This document shows positions 6,439 to 12,300 of a stretch of 31,291 nt of DNA, in pieces. Source of the stretch: a virus; the IMG/VR virus record IMGVR_UViG_3300001341_000009, positions 1 through 31,291 of that record. One strand, given 5' to 3'. Numbering within the stretch: the stretch's first letter is position 1; each line of letters begins with the position of its first letter. The position numbers were made by a program, and so were the translations under genes. The notes beneath the pieces are model-generated. The model searched no databases and was not told the origin of the DNA. It saw nothing but the letters and a program-made list of their open reading frames with translations.

Positions 6439-6717
6439 CTAGGAGTCGGTTAGTGCGCCAAATTTGAGCGCGTCCCTTTGCCATGTTTCCAACGTGCTGC
6501 CCCTCGATGGAGCCAGCGACCAAATGCCAATCTGTGTTTTTTGGGGCATGTCTTGCAGCGCGTCTCTGGCTTCGCCGGCCAACGGTTCACCGTTTTGCTG
6601 CAATTCCACGCTGTAGCCATTGAGGCGAAGCAGCATCAGTGCGTAGCTCACTTGTTCAGAGCGAATGGCCTGACAGTGTTCCAACACACGATCTTCGCTT
6701 GTGATCTCCCTACCCAT
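6439..6717 (-). CDS. Hypothetical early protein
   Basis: 92 aa starting MGREITSEDRVLEHCQAIRS. It is helical in the first half (YALMLLRLNGYSVELQ) and has no recognised domain. It starts 2 bases after the SSB-like gene's stop, so it is co-transcribed with it and possibly used with it in DNA metabolism. Confidence 0.72.
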   Translation of the reverse strand: MGREITSEDRVLEHCQAIRSEQVSYALMLLRLNGYSVELQQNGEPLAGEARDALQDMPQKTQIGIWSLAPSRGSTLETWQRDALKFGALTDS

Positions 6718-6719
6718 TG

Positions 6720-7310
6720 CTAGAAAGGGATATCGTCGTCAAACTCGTCATCGGTGCTGTGACCATTGAGTCCCGTAGCGCCGATCTTGTCGCGCAACCA
6801 TTTCGGCAGCTTCTCCAGGCTCTTGGGTTGCTCCGCGTCGAAATAGATCAGCTCGTTTTCAGCTTGGATTGCGGCAATTCCCTTGGGCCACGCCACAACA
6901 GCTGTGACGTTCTGATAGGTCTTGCCATTCGATTCACGGTGCGTGACGCTGATCTGGCAGGGCTTACCGAGAATGCCCTCAATGTCGAAGCCCTGTAGTT
7001 CTTCGTCGGTGAACTCCCGACCCCGCCAGTTCGTGAGATCCTTGCGAAGGTTGGCGCGTTCGGACAGGGATGACGTATAGGTCTTTCCGATGGTCATTGG
7101 GCCTTCCTTCTTGACCCCATCGACCTCGTATTCCACACGCTCACTGGGTACTTCCCAGCGGATGTAGACCTGATCCACGATCTTCTCTTGGCCCTGCCAT
7201 TCGGTGCGCTGTTGGTCCAGTAGCACAACCATGTTGCACACGGCAGCGTGTGTGCCGGGGTCGAGCTTCTTGAAGTCGCCACCACCGTTGTCTTTGATCT
7301 GTCGTCCCAT
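6720..7310 (-). CDS. Single-stranded DNA-binding-like phage protein
   Basis: 196 aa. The C-terminus DDEFDDDIPF is the acidic tip characteristic of bacterial SSB, which docks replication and repair partners. The start MGRQIKDNGGGDFKKLDPG matches the beginning of a phage family I recall as replication/SSB-associated. Mid-protein motifs KTYTSSLSERANLRKDL, WRGREFTDEELQGFD and ILGKPCQI are also typical. I chose the ATG at 7310 because AAGGA lies 7 bases upstream; an in-frame GTG at 7358 would add 16 residues. It probably coats ssDNA in phage replication. No RecT/Erf partner is visible. Confidence 0.75.
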   Translation of the reverse strand: MGRQIKDNGGGDFKKLDPGTHAAVCNMVVLLDQQRTEWQGQEKIVDQVYIRWEVPSERVEYEVDGVKKEGPMTIGKTYTSSLSERANLRKDLTNWRGREFTDEELQGFDIEGILGKPCQISVTHRESNGKTYQNVTAVVAWPKGIAAIQAENELIYFDAEQPKSLEKLPKWLRDKIGATGLNGHSTDDEFDDDIPF

Positions 7311-7350
7311 TTCTTTGTCCTTCAGCCAGTCTTTGATAGTCGTTGCGGGG

Positions 7351-7482
7351 TTATGCACGTTCGGTCACTTGGTTTTGGTAGTCCTCGTCGTCTTCGAGGG
7401 CCTGCATCCATTCCTCAAGCTTTTGGTGTTCAAGCTGGAGGTCTTCGTCAGGTATCTCGATGTCGCGCAGGAAGCGGCTCAC
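7351..7482 (-). CDS. 43-aa acidic helical protein
   Basis: GTG start in a GTGA overlap with the upstream gene. The sequence MSRFLRDIEIPDEDLQLEH continues to EWMQALEDDEDYQNQV. It is strongly acidic and predicted helical, hence a possible DNA-mimic or protein-binding peptide. It is too short for ORF-length cut-offs but well coupled in the operon. Confidence 0.65.
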   Translation of the reverse strand: MSRFLRDIEIPDEDLQLEHQKLEEWMQALEDDEDYQNQVTERA

Positions 7483-7811
7483 CGTGCGTCTTCGTAGGCG
7501 TATAGGGCGTCGTCACTATCCGCTGCGCACTTCACGGCGTACTCGAAATTGGCGAGGAACGCGGTGAGGCGCTTGGAGTCATTGATGAGTCCGTCAGCAC
7601 CGCCCGCCTCGATGAATTGCTTGAGCAGCTTTTCGAGATGCGTCGGCCCGTCGCTGATGGGGCATTCGCTGTTCAACTCATCCGCAACAAAGGTCGCTGC
7701 GTCGTCGAACGGCATGAGGGTAATCCGCGTCAGGAAGTCCGGTATGAAAGCCGGTTCCGGCGGCTGTGCCCCATCGGTGATGGAGCAGGGCGTGGCTTGA
7801 CTGGAAAACAT
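7479..7811 (-). CDS. First gene of the leftward early operon, hypothetical
   Basis: 110 aa with AAAGGGA before the ATG. No domain is recognised; it is helical and acidic (MPFDDAATFVADELNSE, HLEKLLKQFIEAGG). Being the first gene after PL, about 25 bases from the predicted start of transcription, it should be the most strongly expressed early gene. That is a position in which lambda-like phages often keep antitermination or host-takeover proteins. No N-like arginine-rich motif is visible. Confidence 0.75.
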   Translation of the reverse strand: MFSSQATPCSITDGAQPPEPAFIPDFLTRITLMPFDDAATFVADELNSECPISDGPTHLEKLLKQFIEAGGADGLINDSKRLTAFLANFEYAVKCAADSDDALYAYEDAR

Positions 7812-7841
7812 CCTAATCCCTTTACAAATGAGCTTAACTAA

Positions 7842-7870
7842 AGATTAGTAAAAAACTAACAACTAGTCAA
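7842..7870 (-). promoter_or_regulatory. PL: leftward early promoter
   Basis: On the minus strand, -35 TTGACT (complement of 7865-7870) is separated by 17 bases from -10 TAATCT (complement of 7842-7847). Transcription should begin near 7835, giving a leader of about 24 bases before the first early gene. An operator fills the spacer and part of the -10, so repressor binding would occlude RNA polymerase. The layout matches PR at 9596-9624. Confidence 0.8.
7845..7859. promoter_or_regulatory. Operator OL1 (perfect)
   Basis: TTAGT-AAAAA-ACTAA is an exact inverted repeat of 5-bp half sites with a 5-bp spacer. It sits between the -35 and -10 of PL and overlaps the -10. It matches the perfect sites near the repressor/cro genes. 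Confidence 0.8.
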
Positions 7871-7884
7871 TAGTAAAAAGCTAA
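7870..7884. promoter_or_regulatory. Operator OL2 (imperfect)
   Basis: ATAGT-AAAAA-GCTAA has the same half-site layout with one mismatch to TTAGY. Its centre is 25 bp from OL1, and it abuts the PL -35. It may allow cooperative binding or also control the rightward membrane-protein gene. Confidence 0.6.
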
Positions 7885-7977
7885 TATAGGGATTGACGCC
7901 GTGGCCAAATGTCTCCGTGCGATATTGAGTGGAGAGCCGACTGTCAGTTAATCGGCGTTGGTCGGTATGATGGCCAA

Positions 7978-8724
7978 ATGGCATCAAAAAGACGCATTGT
8001 CAAAGTGGTGGTCTTGGCAGTTTGCGGGCTCATTGCGATGATGGGGCAGATTAGCTTCACTGAGTTTGAGTCCAACATTGCGAGTTGGATAAATGCTGTT
8101 GGGGTTCAGAACGTTCCACCAGTTCTGAACAAGCCCTATGCGGATACGGTGATTAGTGGGGCCGCAATTTCTGTTATTGCCGTATTGCTAGGCTACGCAG
8201 GCTATCGCGGATATCGGAATCGAAGACCGCGCAGGGCAGGGCAGGATGCTCTACCGTGGCGAATCTCATTGCTTCAACTCTACCGGCTGGCGGCGAAGGA
8301 GTATGACTGGCAGTTCCTGGCATCCGGCTCGAACCATTTCTCTGACTTTGCAGAGGGTCTTCGGCAAGCTGGAATTGATAACAGTATTCGTTTTTGGGGC
8401 CGAAACGAACGCGCCACATCGGGGTTGGTAGGAGACTCGAATATGCGCCAATACATCGAATCGCAACCGCTCTCAGGCATCAATGCAGACTATTGGAACA
8501 AGTATCAACTTGATGCGTGGCGCGTATTTAGCTTGGACAAGTCGACACTGCATATAACCGACTTGGTTGAAGACAATTTTCAAGCGCGGACCATTAGTAC
8601 AGACAATCAGAAATACCGGGTCCTCTACTACGATCTGCATGTGGACAGACAGCAAGCAGAGCATTGGCTTGCGTCGGAAGCAGAAACCTACAAAGGGCGT
8701 TACAATCAACGTCATGAACGCTAA
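7978..8724 (+). CDS. Two-TM membrane protein, lysogenic-conversion candidate
   Basis: 248 aa from the ATG at 7978. An in-frame ATG at 7909 would add 23 residues, but neither has a ribosome site. A -10-like TATGAT (7966-7971) sits so that transcription could start at the 7978 ATG (leaderless). There are two membrane helices, VVVLAVCGLIAMMGQISF (about 10-27) and VISGAAISVIAVLLGYAG (about 57-74), followed by a basic stretch (YRNRRPRRAG) and a soluble domain of about 170 residues with no recognised family. The gene looks AT-richer than its neighbours and lies in the immunity region, so it may be expressed in the lysogen. Superinfection exclusion is a guess. Confidence 0.75.
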   Translation: MASKRRIVKVVVLAVCGLIAMMGQISFTEFESNIASWINAVGVQNVPPVLNKPYADTVISGAAISVIAVLLGYAGYRGYRNRRPRRAGQDALPWRISLLQLYRLAAKEYDWQFLASGSNHFSDFAEGLRQAGIDNSIRFWGRNERATSGLVGDSNMRQYIESQPLSGINADYWNKYQLDAWRVFSLDKSTLHITDLVEDNFQARTISTDNQKYRVLYYDLHVDRQQAEHWLASEAETYKGRYNQRHER

Positions 8725-8990
8725 CGTTTTTTTTCGCGTTCGCGGAGGCACTGAATCTCTCCATCAAGCCGCCCCTCGTGATATCCATTGGTGTAGTGCT
8801 CGTTGTCCCAGTCACCCTCAATCAAAGTGATACGAATTTCACAAGCCGTGTTGTAACCAGCGGCATACCCATCATCATAGCCAGCGTCAAAGCGCTCTTG
8901 TTTTCTGTCACTGGCGGACTTGCTGGCAAAGAAAATGAATACCGGAATCAGGATTGCCCAAAACCAAGGTGAACCTTGTCGTTCGCTCAT
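8721..8990 (-). CDS. Membrane-anchored protein in the repressor operon
   Basis: 89 aa with one N-terminal transmembrane segment, WFWAILIPVFIFFASKSA (about 9-26). The soluble tail contains GYDDGYAAGYNTACE and YTNGYHEGRLDGEI, a GYxxGYxxGY pattern seen in small phage membrane proteins. It lies 25 bases downstream of the repressor on the same strand, so it is probably made in the lysogen with it. It overlaps the end of the rightward membrane-protein gene by 4 bases (convergent). Confidence 0.72.
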   Translation of the reverse strand: MSERQGSPWFWAILIPVFIFFASKSASDRKQERFDAGYDDGYAAGYNTACEIRITLIEGDWDNEHYTNGYHEGRLDGEIQCLREREKKR

Positions 8991-9015
8991 GGCTTCCAGT
9001 TGTTCGAGAAGATCG

Positions 9016-9540
9016 TCATTTCTTTCGACGCTTTCGACCTGAGTTCAGCAACCTCGAGTCCGCTACCGTTTCGATTACGTCCTTGTCAACGTCTGCTTGT
9101 GTTACAGGTGGTCCCTTCTCTATGACAAACATCTGAGCTAGAACGTCTTTCGTAAAGGCCACGATTTTCATTTGCCCAAAGGCGTATCGCTTTATTGCAG
9201 GAGACCAACTTCGCCACATACTCAGCAGCGCCTTTTCTGCCTCGCTCAACTCTACGGAATAAGGGACTTTAGGTTCCGCTACTCCAGGAACGTCTGGTGC
9301 GCCGAAATGCGGGATGTCCATCCAGCCCACAGGCTGGCCTTCGCCTTTCTCAATTGAACGTGCCGTTTTGTCTCCGAGAGCGCCCCTAGTCTTCTCGCTC
9401 TTGATTTGCATCAAGTAAGCGGCATCGGTGTCCCACTTCTCAGCTAGGTAAGGCCAGGTCGCGACCCGTTTCCCTAGTTCATTCTCGTACTTTTCCTTGA
9501 GCCACAGGATATTGCGGCGGCGAATTTCTTTGTTGTCCAT
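9016..9540 (-). CDS. CI-like repressor, no protease domain
   Basis: 174 aa. The N-terminal domain (about 1-75) has the phage-repressor pattern: RRRNILWLKEKYENELG, then WPYLAEKWDTDAAYLMQIKS as HTH, then ALGDKTARSIEKGEGQPVGWMD. The last segment is very typical of CI-like repressors (GxxxARxIEKGxGxPxGWMD). The C-terminal part is short (about 95 aa) and lacks the Ala-Gly cleavage site and Ser/Lys dyad of LexA-like repressors. No ribosome site precedes the ATG. Operators at 9560-9590 lie 20-50 bases upstream, implying autoregulation and control of PR. It is the presumed maintenance repressor. Confidence 0.85.
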   Translation of the reverse strand: MDNKEIRRRNILWLKEKYENELGKRVATWPYLAEKWDTDAAYLMQIKSEKTRGALGDKTARSIEKGEGQPVGWMDIPHFGAPDVPGVAEPKVPYSVELSEAEKALLSMWRSWSPAIKRYAFGQMKIVAFTKDVLAQMFVIEKGPPVTQADVDKDVIETVADSRLLNSGRKRRKK

Positions 9541-9559
9541 TTTCGAATGATCGCAAGCA

Positions 9560-9574
9560 TTAGCAAATTGCTAA
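9560..9574. promoter_or_regulatory. Operator OR (perfect, repressor-proximal)
   Basis: TTAGC-AAATT-GCTAA is a perfect inverted repeat with a 5-bp spacer, 20 bases upstream of the repressor start. It would control the repressor's own promoter. Confidence 0.75.
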
Positions 9575-9575
9575 A

Positions 9576-9590
9576 TTGGCAAATCACTAA
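9576..9590. promoter_or_regulatory. Operator OR (imperfect, middle)
   Basis: TTGGC-AAATC-ACTAA follows the same layout with one change from the left half-site consensus and an asymmetric fifth position. Its centre is 16 bp from the repressor-proximal site. Confidence 0.55.
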
Positions 9591-9595
9591 TAGTA

Positions 9596-9624
9596 TTGAC
9601 TAAGCATTAGTTATTTACTAATGT
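9596..9624 (+). promoter_or_regulatory. PR: rightward early promoter
   Basis: -35 TTGACT (9596-9601), a 17-base spacer, and -10 TAATGT (9619-9624). The expected start of transcription is about 9631, which is the A of the cro ATG, and no ribosome site precedes that ATG. The transcript may therefore be leaderless for cro. The operator 9607-9621 lies in the spacer and overlaps the -10. The element aligns with PL at 23 of 29 positions. Confidence 0.8.
9607..9621. promoter_or_regulatory. Operator OR (perfect, cro-proximal)
   Basis: TTAGT-TATTT-ACTAA, extendable to CATTAGT/ACTAATG (9605-9623), which gives 7-bp perfect arms. It overlaps the PR -10, so binding should shut off cro and the rightward operon. 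Confidence 0.8.
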
Positions 9625-9630
9625 TCATGA

Positions 9631-9846
9631 ATGGATTTACGAGACTATTTGCGAACTCTAGAACCCGAACAGCGAGACCGTTACGCGGAGGCATGCAAGA
9701 CAAGCTTTGCCTATCTGCAACAGATTGCCGGGGGGCACAGTACTCCAAGCCCGAAACTCGCGAAGCGCCTATCAGCCAATAGTGGTGGCCAAGTGGCGCT
9801 CTCAAAGCTTCGTCCAGACATTTGGACTCCGGACGAAGCCGCATGA
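9631..9846 (+). CDS. Cro-like (YdaS-type) repressor
   Basis: 71 aa, divergent from the CI-like gene. The sequence fits YdaS/Cro-type small HTH proteins: MDLRDYLRTLEPEQRDRYAE, then TSFAYLQQIAGGHSTPSPKL (helix-turn-helix), LAKRLSANSGGQVALSKLRPDIW. The ending 'LRPDIW' is characteristic of the family. It presumably competes for the same operators and represses the CI-like promoter in the lytic phase. It is probably leaderless and is followed by a terminator 12 bases after the stop. Confidence 0.85.
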   Translation: MDLRDYLRTLEPEQRDRYAEACKTSFAYLQQIAGGHSTPSPKLAKRLSANSGGQVALSKLRPDIWTPDEAA

Positions 9847-9858
9847 ATTTCAAGACCT

Positions 9859-9915
9859 GCCAGAGATCCCCCTAACTCTGGCGGCTTCGGGCGCCTGAGT
9901 GCGCCCATTTTTATT
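9859..9915 (+). terminator. tR1-like terminator with an upstream hairpin
   Basis: The first hairpin is GCCAGAG/CTCTGGC with a 10-base loop (9859-9882). The second is GGGCGC-CTGAGT-GCGCCC (9889-9906), followed by ATTTTTATT. The second is a standard intrinsic terminator. It sits between cro and the CII-position gene, where lambda has tR1, so early readthrough likely depends on partial termination or antitermination. Confidence 0.8.
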
Positions 9916-9961
9916 GTCTCCGTGAGGGCTTACGGACTCTTACAACCCATTCTGTAGGGCT

Positions 9962-10369
9962 ATGCAAAACGAACTATTTCACGAGGACTGGCGGGACGCG
10001 CTCACCCATCTGGTCAAGGCGCTAGGCGGCTTCGAGGCGGTTGGTTCCGACCTCTGGCCCAACAAGACGCGCAAGGCGGCAGGCTCATGGCTCTACGACT
10101 GCCTGCGTGACGACCGACCTGCAAAGCTCGATCTCGAGGAGGTTCAGGCATTGCTTCGCTTGGGTAGGGAGGCCGGAAACCATTGCGGGTTCCACATTCT
10201 TTGCGACCACATCAGCTACGAACGGCCTCAGCCGACGACGCCGAAATCACCCAAGGCTCTGTTATTGGAACGGCAAGCGGCGATTGCGGCTGAGGCCGTT
10301 CGGCTTCAAGCAGAGATTGACCGAATTGACGGTGCGGACGAACTGAAACGGGTGAGGGCCGCAAAGTAG
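9962..10369 (+). CDS. CII-position regulatory protein candidate
   Basis: 135 aa starting MQNELFHEDWRDALTHLVKALGG. It belongs to a recognisable phage family beginning with HEDWRDAL..ALGGFxAVGxxLWP and containing DRPAKLDLEEVQALLRLGREAG. Members are usually annotated only as phage proteins. The N-terminal region is HTH-like (AVGSDLWPNKTRKAAGSWL), and a C-terminal coiled coil runs AIAAEAVRLQAEIDRIDG. Its position right after cro and a tR1-like terminator suggests the CII slot; the function is inferred from position only. Confidence 0.72.
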   Translation: MQNELFHEDWRDALTHLVKALGGFEAVGSDLWPNKTRKAAGSWLYDCLRDDRPAKLDLEEVQALLRLGREAGNHCGFHILCDHISYERPQPTTPKSPKALLLERQAAIAAEAVRLQAEIDRIDGADELKRVRAAK

Positions 10370-10479
10370 CAGGCAGTTGGCTAGAAGCCTCAATAGGACA
10401 GGCAGCTGTTTTCGGGAAATTCGGCGAGCAAACACGTTTAGCCGAGTGAGTGCCGGCCAGCATAGGCAAAGATAGACGT

Positions 10480-10556
10480 TGGCCAGTAGCTCAATCGGAT
10501 AGGGCAATGGGTTTCTACCCCATGCGTTGCAGGTTCGAGTCCTGTCTGGCCAGCCA
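10480..10556 (+). tRNA. tRNA-Arg(UCU), phage-encoded
   Basis: A full cloverleaf can be folded. The acceptor is TGGCCAG/CTGGCCA with discriminator G and encoded CCA. The D arm is GCTC/GGGC, with GGA in the loop supplying the A20 identity of arginine tRNAs. The anticodon arm is ATGGG-TTTCTAC-CCCAT with anticodon TCT, and the T arm is GCAGG-TTCGAGT-CCTGT. It would read AGA and AGG, rare in many GC-rich hosts. It lies between the CII-position gene and the replication initiator, with 27 bases to the latter's start. Confidence 0.94.
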
Positions 10557-10583
10557 ATAGAGCGATTGCACGGAGCGATACGA

Positions 10584-11375
10584 GTGTACGGAAAGATATT
10601 CGACACGATCTACGACGGCACCCTGGTTGAGAGCTGGCAGGCGCTGGTCACGTTCCAGCAGATGATCGTGCTGGCCGATGCCGACGGGGTCATCGACATG
10701 ACCCCGAGGGCCATCGAGCGTCGAACGGGCATTCCACTGGAGGTCATTGAGGAGGGCATTCGAGTCCTTGAGCGACCTGACCCTGACTCTCGTACACCGG
10801 ATGACCAAGGTCGACGGATAGCCAGACTGGACGGCCATCGATCATGGGGCTGGTATCTCGTCAATCACGAAAAATACAGAAAACTTCAAGACTCAGAGAC
10901 AGTTAGAGAGCAAAACAGGGAACGGAAACGCCGCGAACGAGAGCGAAAAAGGGAGTCACAAGAAGGTCACGAACTGTCACGGTCAGTCACGGAAGGTCAC
11001 GCAAGTCACGAAAAGTCACGCCATACAGATACAGATACAGATACAGATACAGATACAAGAAAAAAGACTAGGTCATCTGGCGATGACCCATTCGGTCGAT
11101 GGTGGGTCATTTACCCGAAGAAGGTGAAGAAAAAGACCGCCAGGGAGATCTGGAAACGGAAGCGCCTTGACCGACTGACCGACCAACTGATTGCCGACGT
11201 GCAGAACCGACTGGCGAACGACCAGCGCTGGAAAGACGGTTTCGTGCCAGACCCAACGACCTACCTGAACCAGGAGCGCTGGGACGACGAGATCGCGCAA
11301 TCCACGAAAGTGGCCGCCAATTCGTTGGACGGCTTCGCGACGTTCGAGGAGGACAAATACCTTGGACAAAGTTGA
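10584..11375 (+). CDS. O-like replication initiator with C-terminal DnaT-like domain
   Basis: 263 aa from a GTG with CGGAG upstream. The N-terminal domain (about 1-100: YGKIFDTIYDGTLVESWQAL, TPRAIERRTGIPLEVIEEGI) is a winged-helix of the phage replication-organizer type. A very charged linker follows (RKRRERERKRES, then repeated TD). The C-terminus from FGRWWVIYPKKVKKKTAREIW to YLNQERWDDEI is the module seen in phage O/DnaT-like proteins. The linker DNA carries the GTCAC array and ATACAG repeats, so the protein probably binds inside its own gene, as lambda O does. It is followed by a P-like gene overlapping its end. Confidence 0.83.
   Translation: MYGKIFDTIYDGTLVESWQALVTFQQMIVLADADGVIDMTPRAIERRTGIPLEVIEEGIRVLERPDPDSRTPDDQGRRIARLDGHRSWGWYLVNHEKYRKLQDSETVREQNRERKRRERERKRESQEGHELSRSVTEGHASHEKSRHTDTDTDTDTDTRKKTRSSGDDPFGRWWVIYPKKVKKKTAREIWKRKRLDRLTDQLIADVQNRLANDQRWKDGFVPDPTTYLNQERWDDEIAQSTKVAANSLDGFATFEEDKYLGQS
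10955..11020 (+). repeat. Seven-copy GTCAC iteron array (candidate replication origin)
   Basis: GTCAC begins at 10955, 10966, 10976, 10986, 10996, 11005 and 11015; six copies continue as GTCACG. Spacing is 9-11 bp, about one helical turn. Because 10 bp is not a multiple of 3, the repeats fall in all three codon frames. Conservation is therefore on the DNA, not the protein. The array sits in the linker of the initiator gene, directly before AT-richer tandem repeats. Confidence 0.8.
11023..11058 (+). repeat. Hexamer tandem repeat (ATACAG)n, possible unwinding element
   Basis: Five exact copies of ATACAG plus one ATACAA encode alternating Thr-Asp in the initiator linker. An A-rich tract (AAGAAAAAAGACTA) follows. 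Lying next to the iterons, it is a reasonable duplex-unwinding element, though it could be a simple slipped-strand repeat. Confidence 0.7.
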
Positions 11376-11814
11376 GCGCGTGTTGACGACCATGCGGGGC
11401 TCTTACGTCGGCCGATTCAAGCTGACGCCAGACGAGGAACAGGCGTGGCGAGAGGGGATCGCGGGGTTCGATCCTCGCGTACTGGCAACGGCGACGAATC
11501 ACTTTCGTGCTGACCACCCTGACTGGCCATCGACGCTGATGGTGTTCCGGCGGTACTGCTTTGACCTGATCCGCAAACGGGACTCGGCCGATGACGCGTT
11601 GGCCCAGAAATACGAGCAGTGGGCGAAGGAAAACAACCTCGACGGCAAGAAGCCGGAGGAGACCGTTGAGCAGTTCCAGCGCCGGTTGGTGTGGCAGTCC
11701 GAGTGCCGCAAACGGGGCTGCTCGAGTGCGCAGTTGTCAGAAATTGCCGCGGCGAACAAGGCGCAGAATCGAAAAAACGAGCAGGCCAAGAAGGACTTAC
11801 TGCGTGGTGAGTGA
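11362..11814 (+). CDS. P-like helicase loader candidate
   Basis: 150 aa, TTG start overlapping the initiator's 3' end. The first part contains LTTMRGSYVGRFKLTPDEEQ, then FDPRVLATATNHFRADHPDW and PSTLMVFRRYC. Together these resemble the N-terminal helicase-loader region of phage replication P proteins (a W/F-P-s-l-x-x-F-x-x-x-C signature). The C-terminus is a charged coiled coil. Gene order O-like then P-like supports recruitment of the host DnaB helicase. It is shorter than lambda P, so part of the activity may differ. Confidence 0.65.
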   Translation: MDKVERVLTTMRGSYVGRFKLTPDEEQAWREGIAGFDPRVLATATNHFRADHPDWPSTLMVFRRYCFDLIRKRDSADDALAQKYEQWAKENNLDGKKPEETVEQFQRRLVWQSECRKRGCSSAQLSEIAAANKAQNRKNEQAKKDLLRGE

Positions 11815-12008
11815 TGAAACCCCCATTTTGCGAAGTGTGCCATCGCATTGGATTCCTCTCACCGATGCTACGACGAGACTACGAAGGGAGACCGAAGAAT
11901 GAACGACATGTCTGGGTGTGCGAAGTCTGCCGGCGGAAAGCCCAAGAAGCGCGAAGAGCGCGACAGGATCAAAAAGCACATCGAAACGCACGGAGTGGAT
12001 CGCACTGA
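11814..12008 (+). CDS. Small zinc-ribbon protein
   Basis: 64 aa starting MKPPFCEVCHRIGFLSP, with a second CxxC in VWVCEVCRRKAQEA and an intervening RPKNERH. Two CxxC pairs about 30 residues apart make a zinc ribbon. It overlaps the next gene by about 110 bases in another frame, which is unusual, but both translations look protein-like. The GTG at 11811 is an alternative start. It is coupled to the preceding gene (TGATG). Confidence 0.62.
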   Translation: MKPPFCEVCHRIGFLSPMLRRDYEGRPKNERHVWVCEVCRRKAQEARRARQDQKAHRNARSGSH

Positions 12009-12300
12009 CGTTGATCTCGCCGAGTTGCTGGAAACGAGGAAGTACATGGTGCAGCGAATCCGACGCGAGATGGGCCTGAAGAGCTACTGGGACGCAAAAC
12101 GCGAAGCGCTGGTCAACGATCCCGATTTTGCGACTGCGCCGACTAGCGTGCTGGCTGCGCGTCACGGGTACAGCCCCAGCACGATTCAGATTCTGCGGGA
12201 AGCGAACAAGCCAGAGAGATACGCTCACGCGCCGTCAGCGTGGATCAATCCCATGTTGCGCAAGTGGGCGGAGTTTCACGCCATGGCAACGGGCCGATGA
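11899..12300 (+). CDS. HTH protein of the early operon
   Basis: 133 aa starting MNDMSGCAKSAGGKPKKRE, with GGGAG 10 bases upstream. It seems to carry two HTH-like segments: VDLAELLETRKYMVQRIRREMG (about 36-57) and TSVLAARHGYSPSTIQILRE (about 82-101). The second is a typical turn (ARHGYSPSTI). It is probably a DNA-binding protein, either regulator or replication accessory. It overlaps the following gene by ATGA. Confidence 0.75.
   Translation: MNDMSGCAKSAGGKPKKREERDRIKKHIETHGVDRTDVDLAELLETRKYMVQRIRREMGLKSYWDAKREALVNDPDFATAPTSVLAARHGYSPSTIQILREANKPERYAHAPSAWINPMLRKWAEFHAMATGR

Noticed and set aside
7893-7898. TTGACG as -35 of the rightward membrane gene
   Set aside because: No -10-like hexamer 16-18 bases downstream; the TATGAT at 7966 is too far.
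10955-11058. CRISPR-like array
   Set aside because: Units are 5-6 bp at 10-bp spacing inside a coding gene, without spacers or cas genes.
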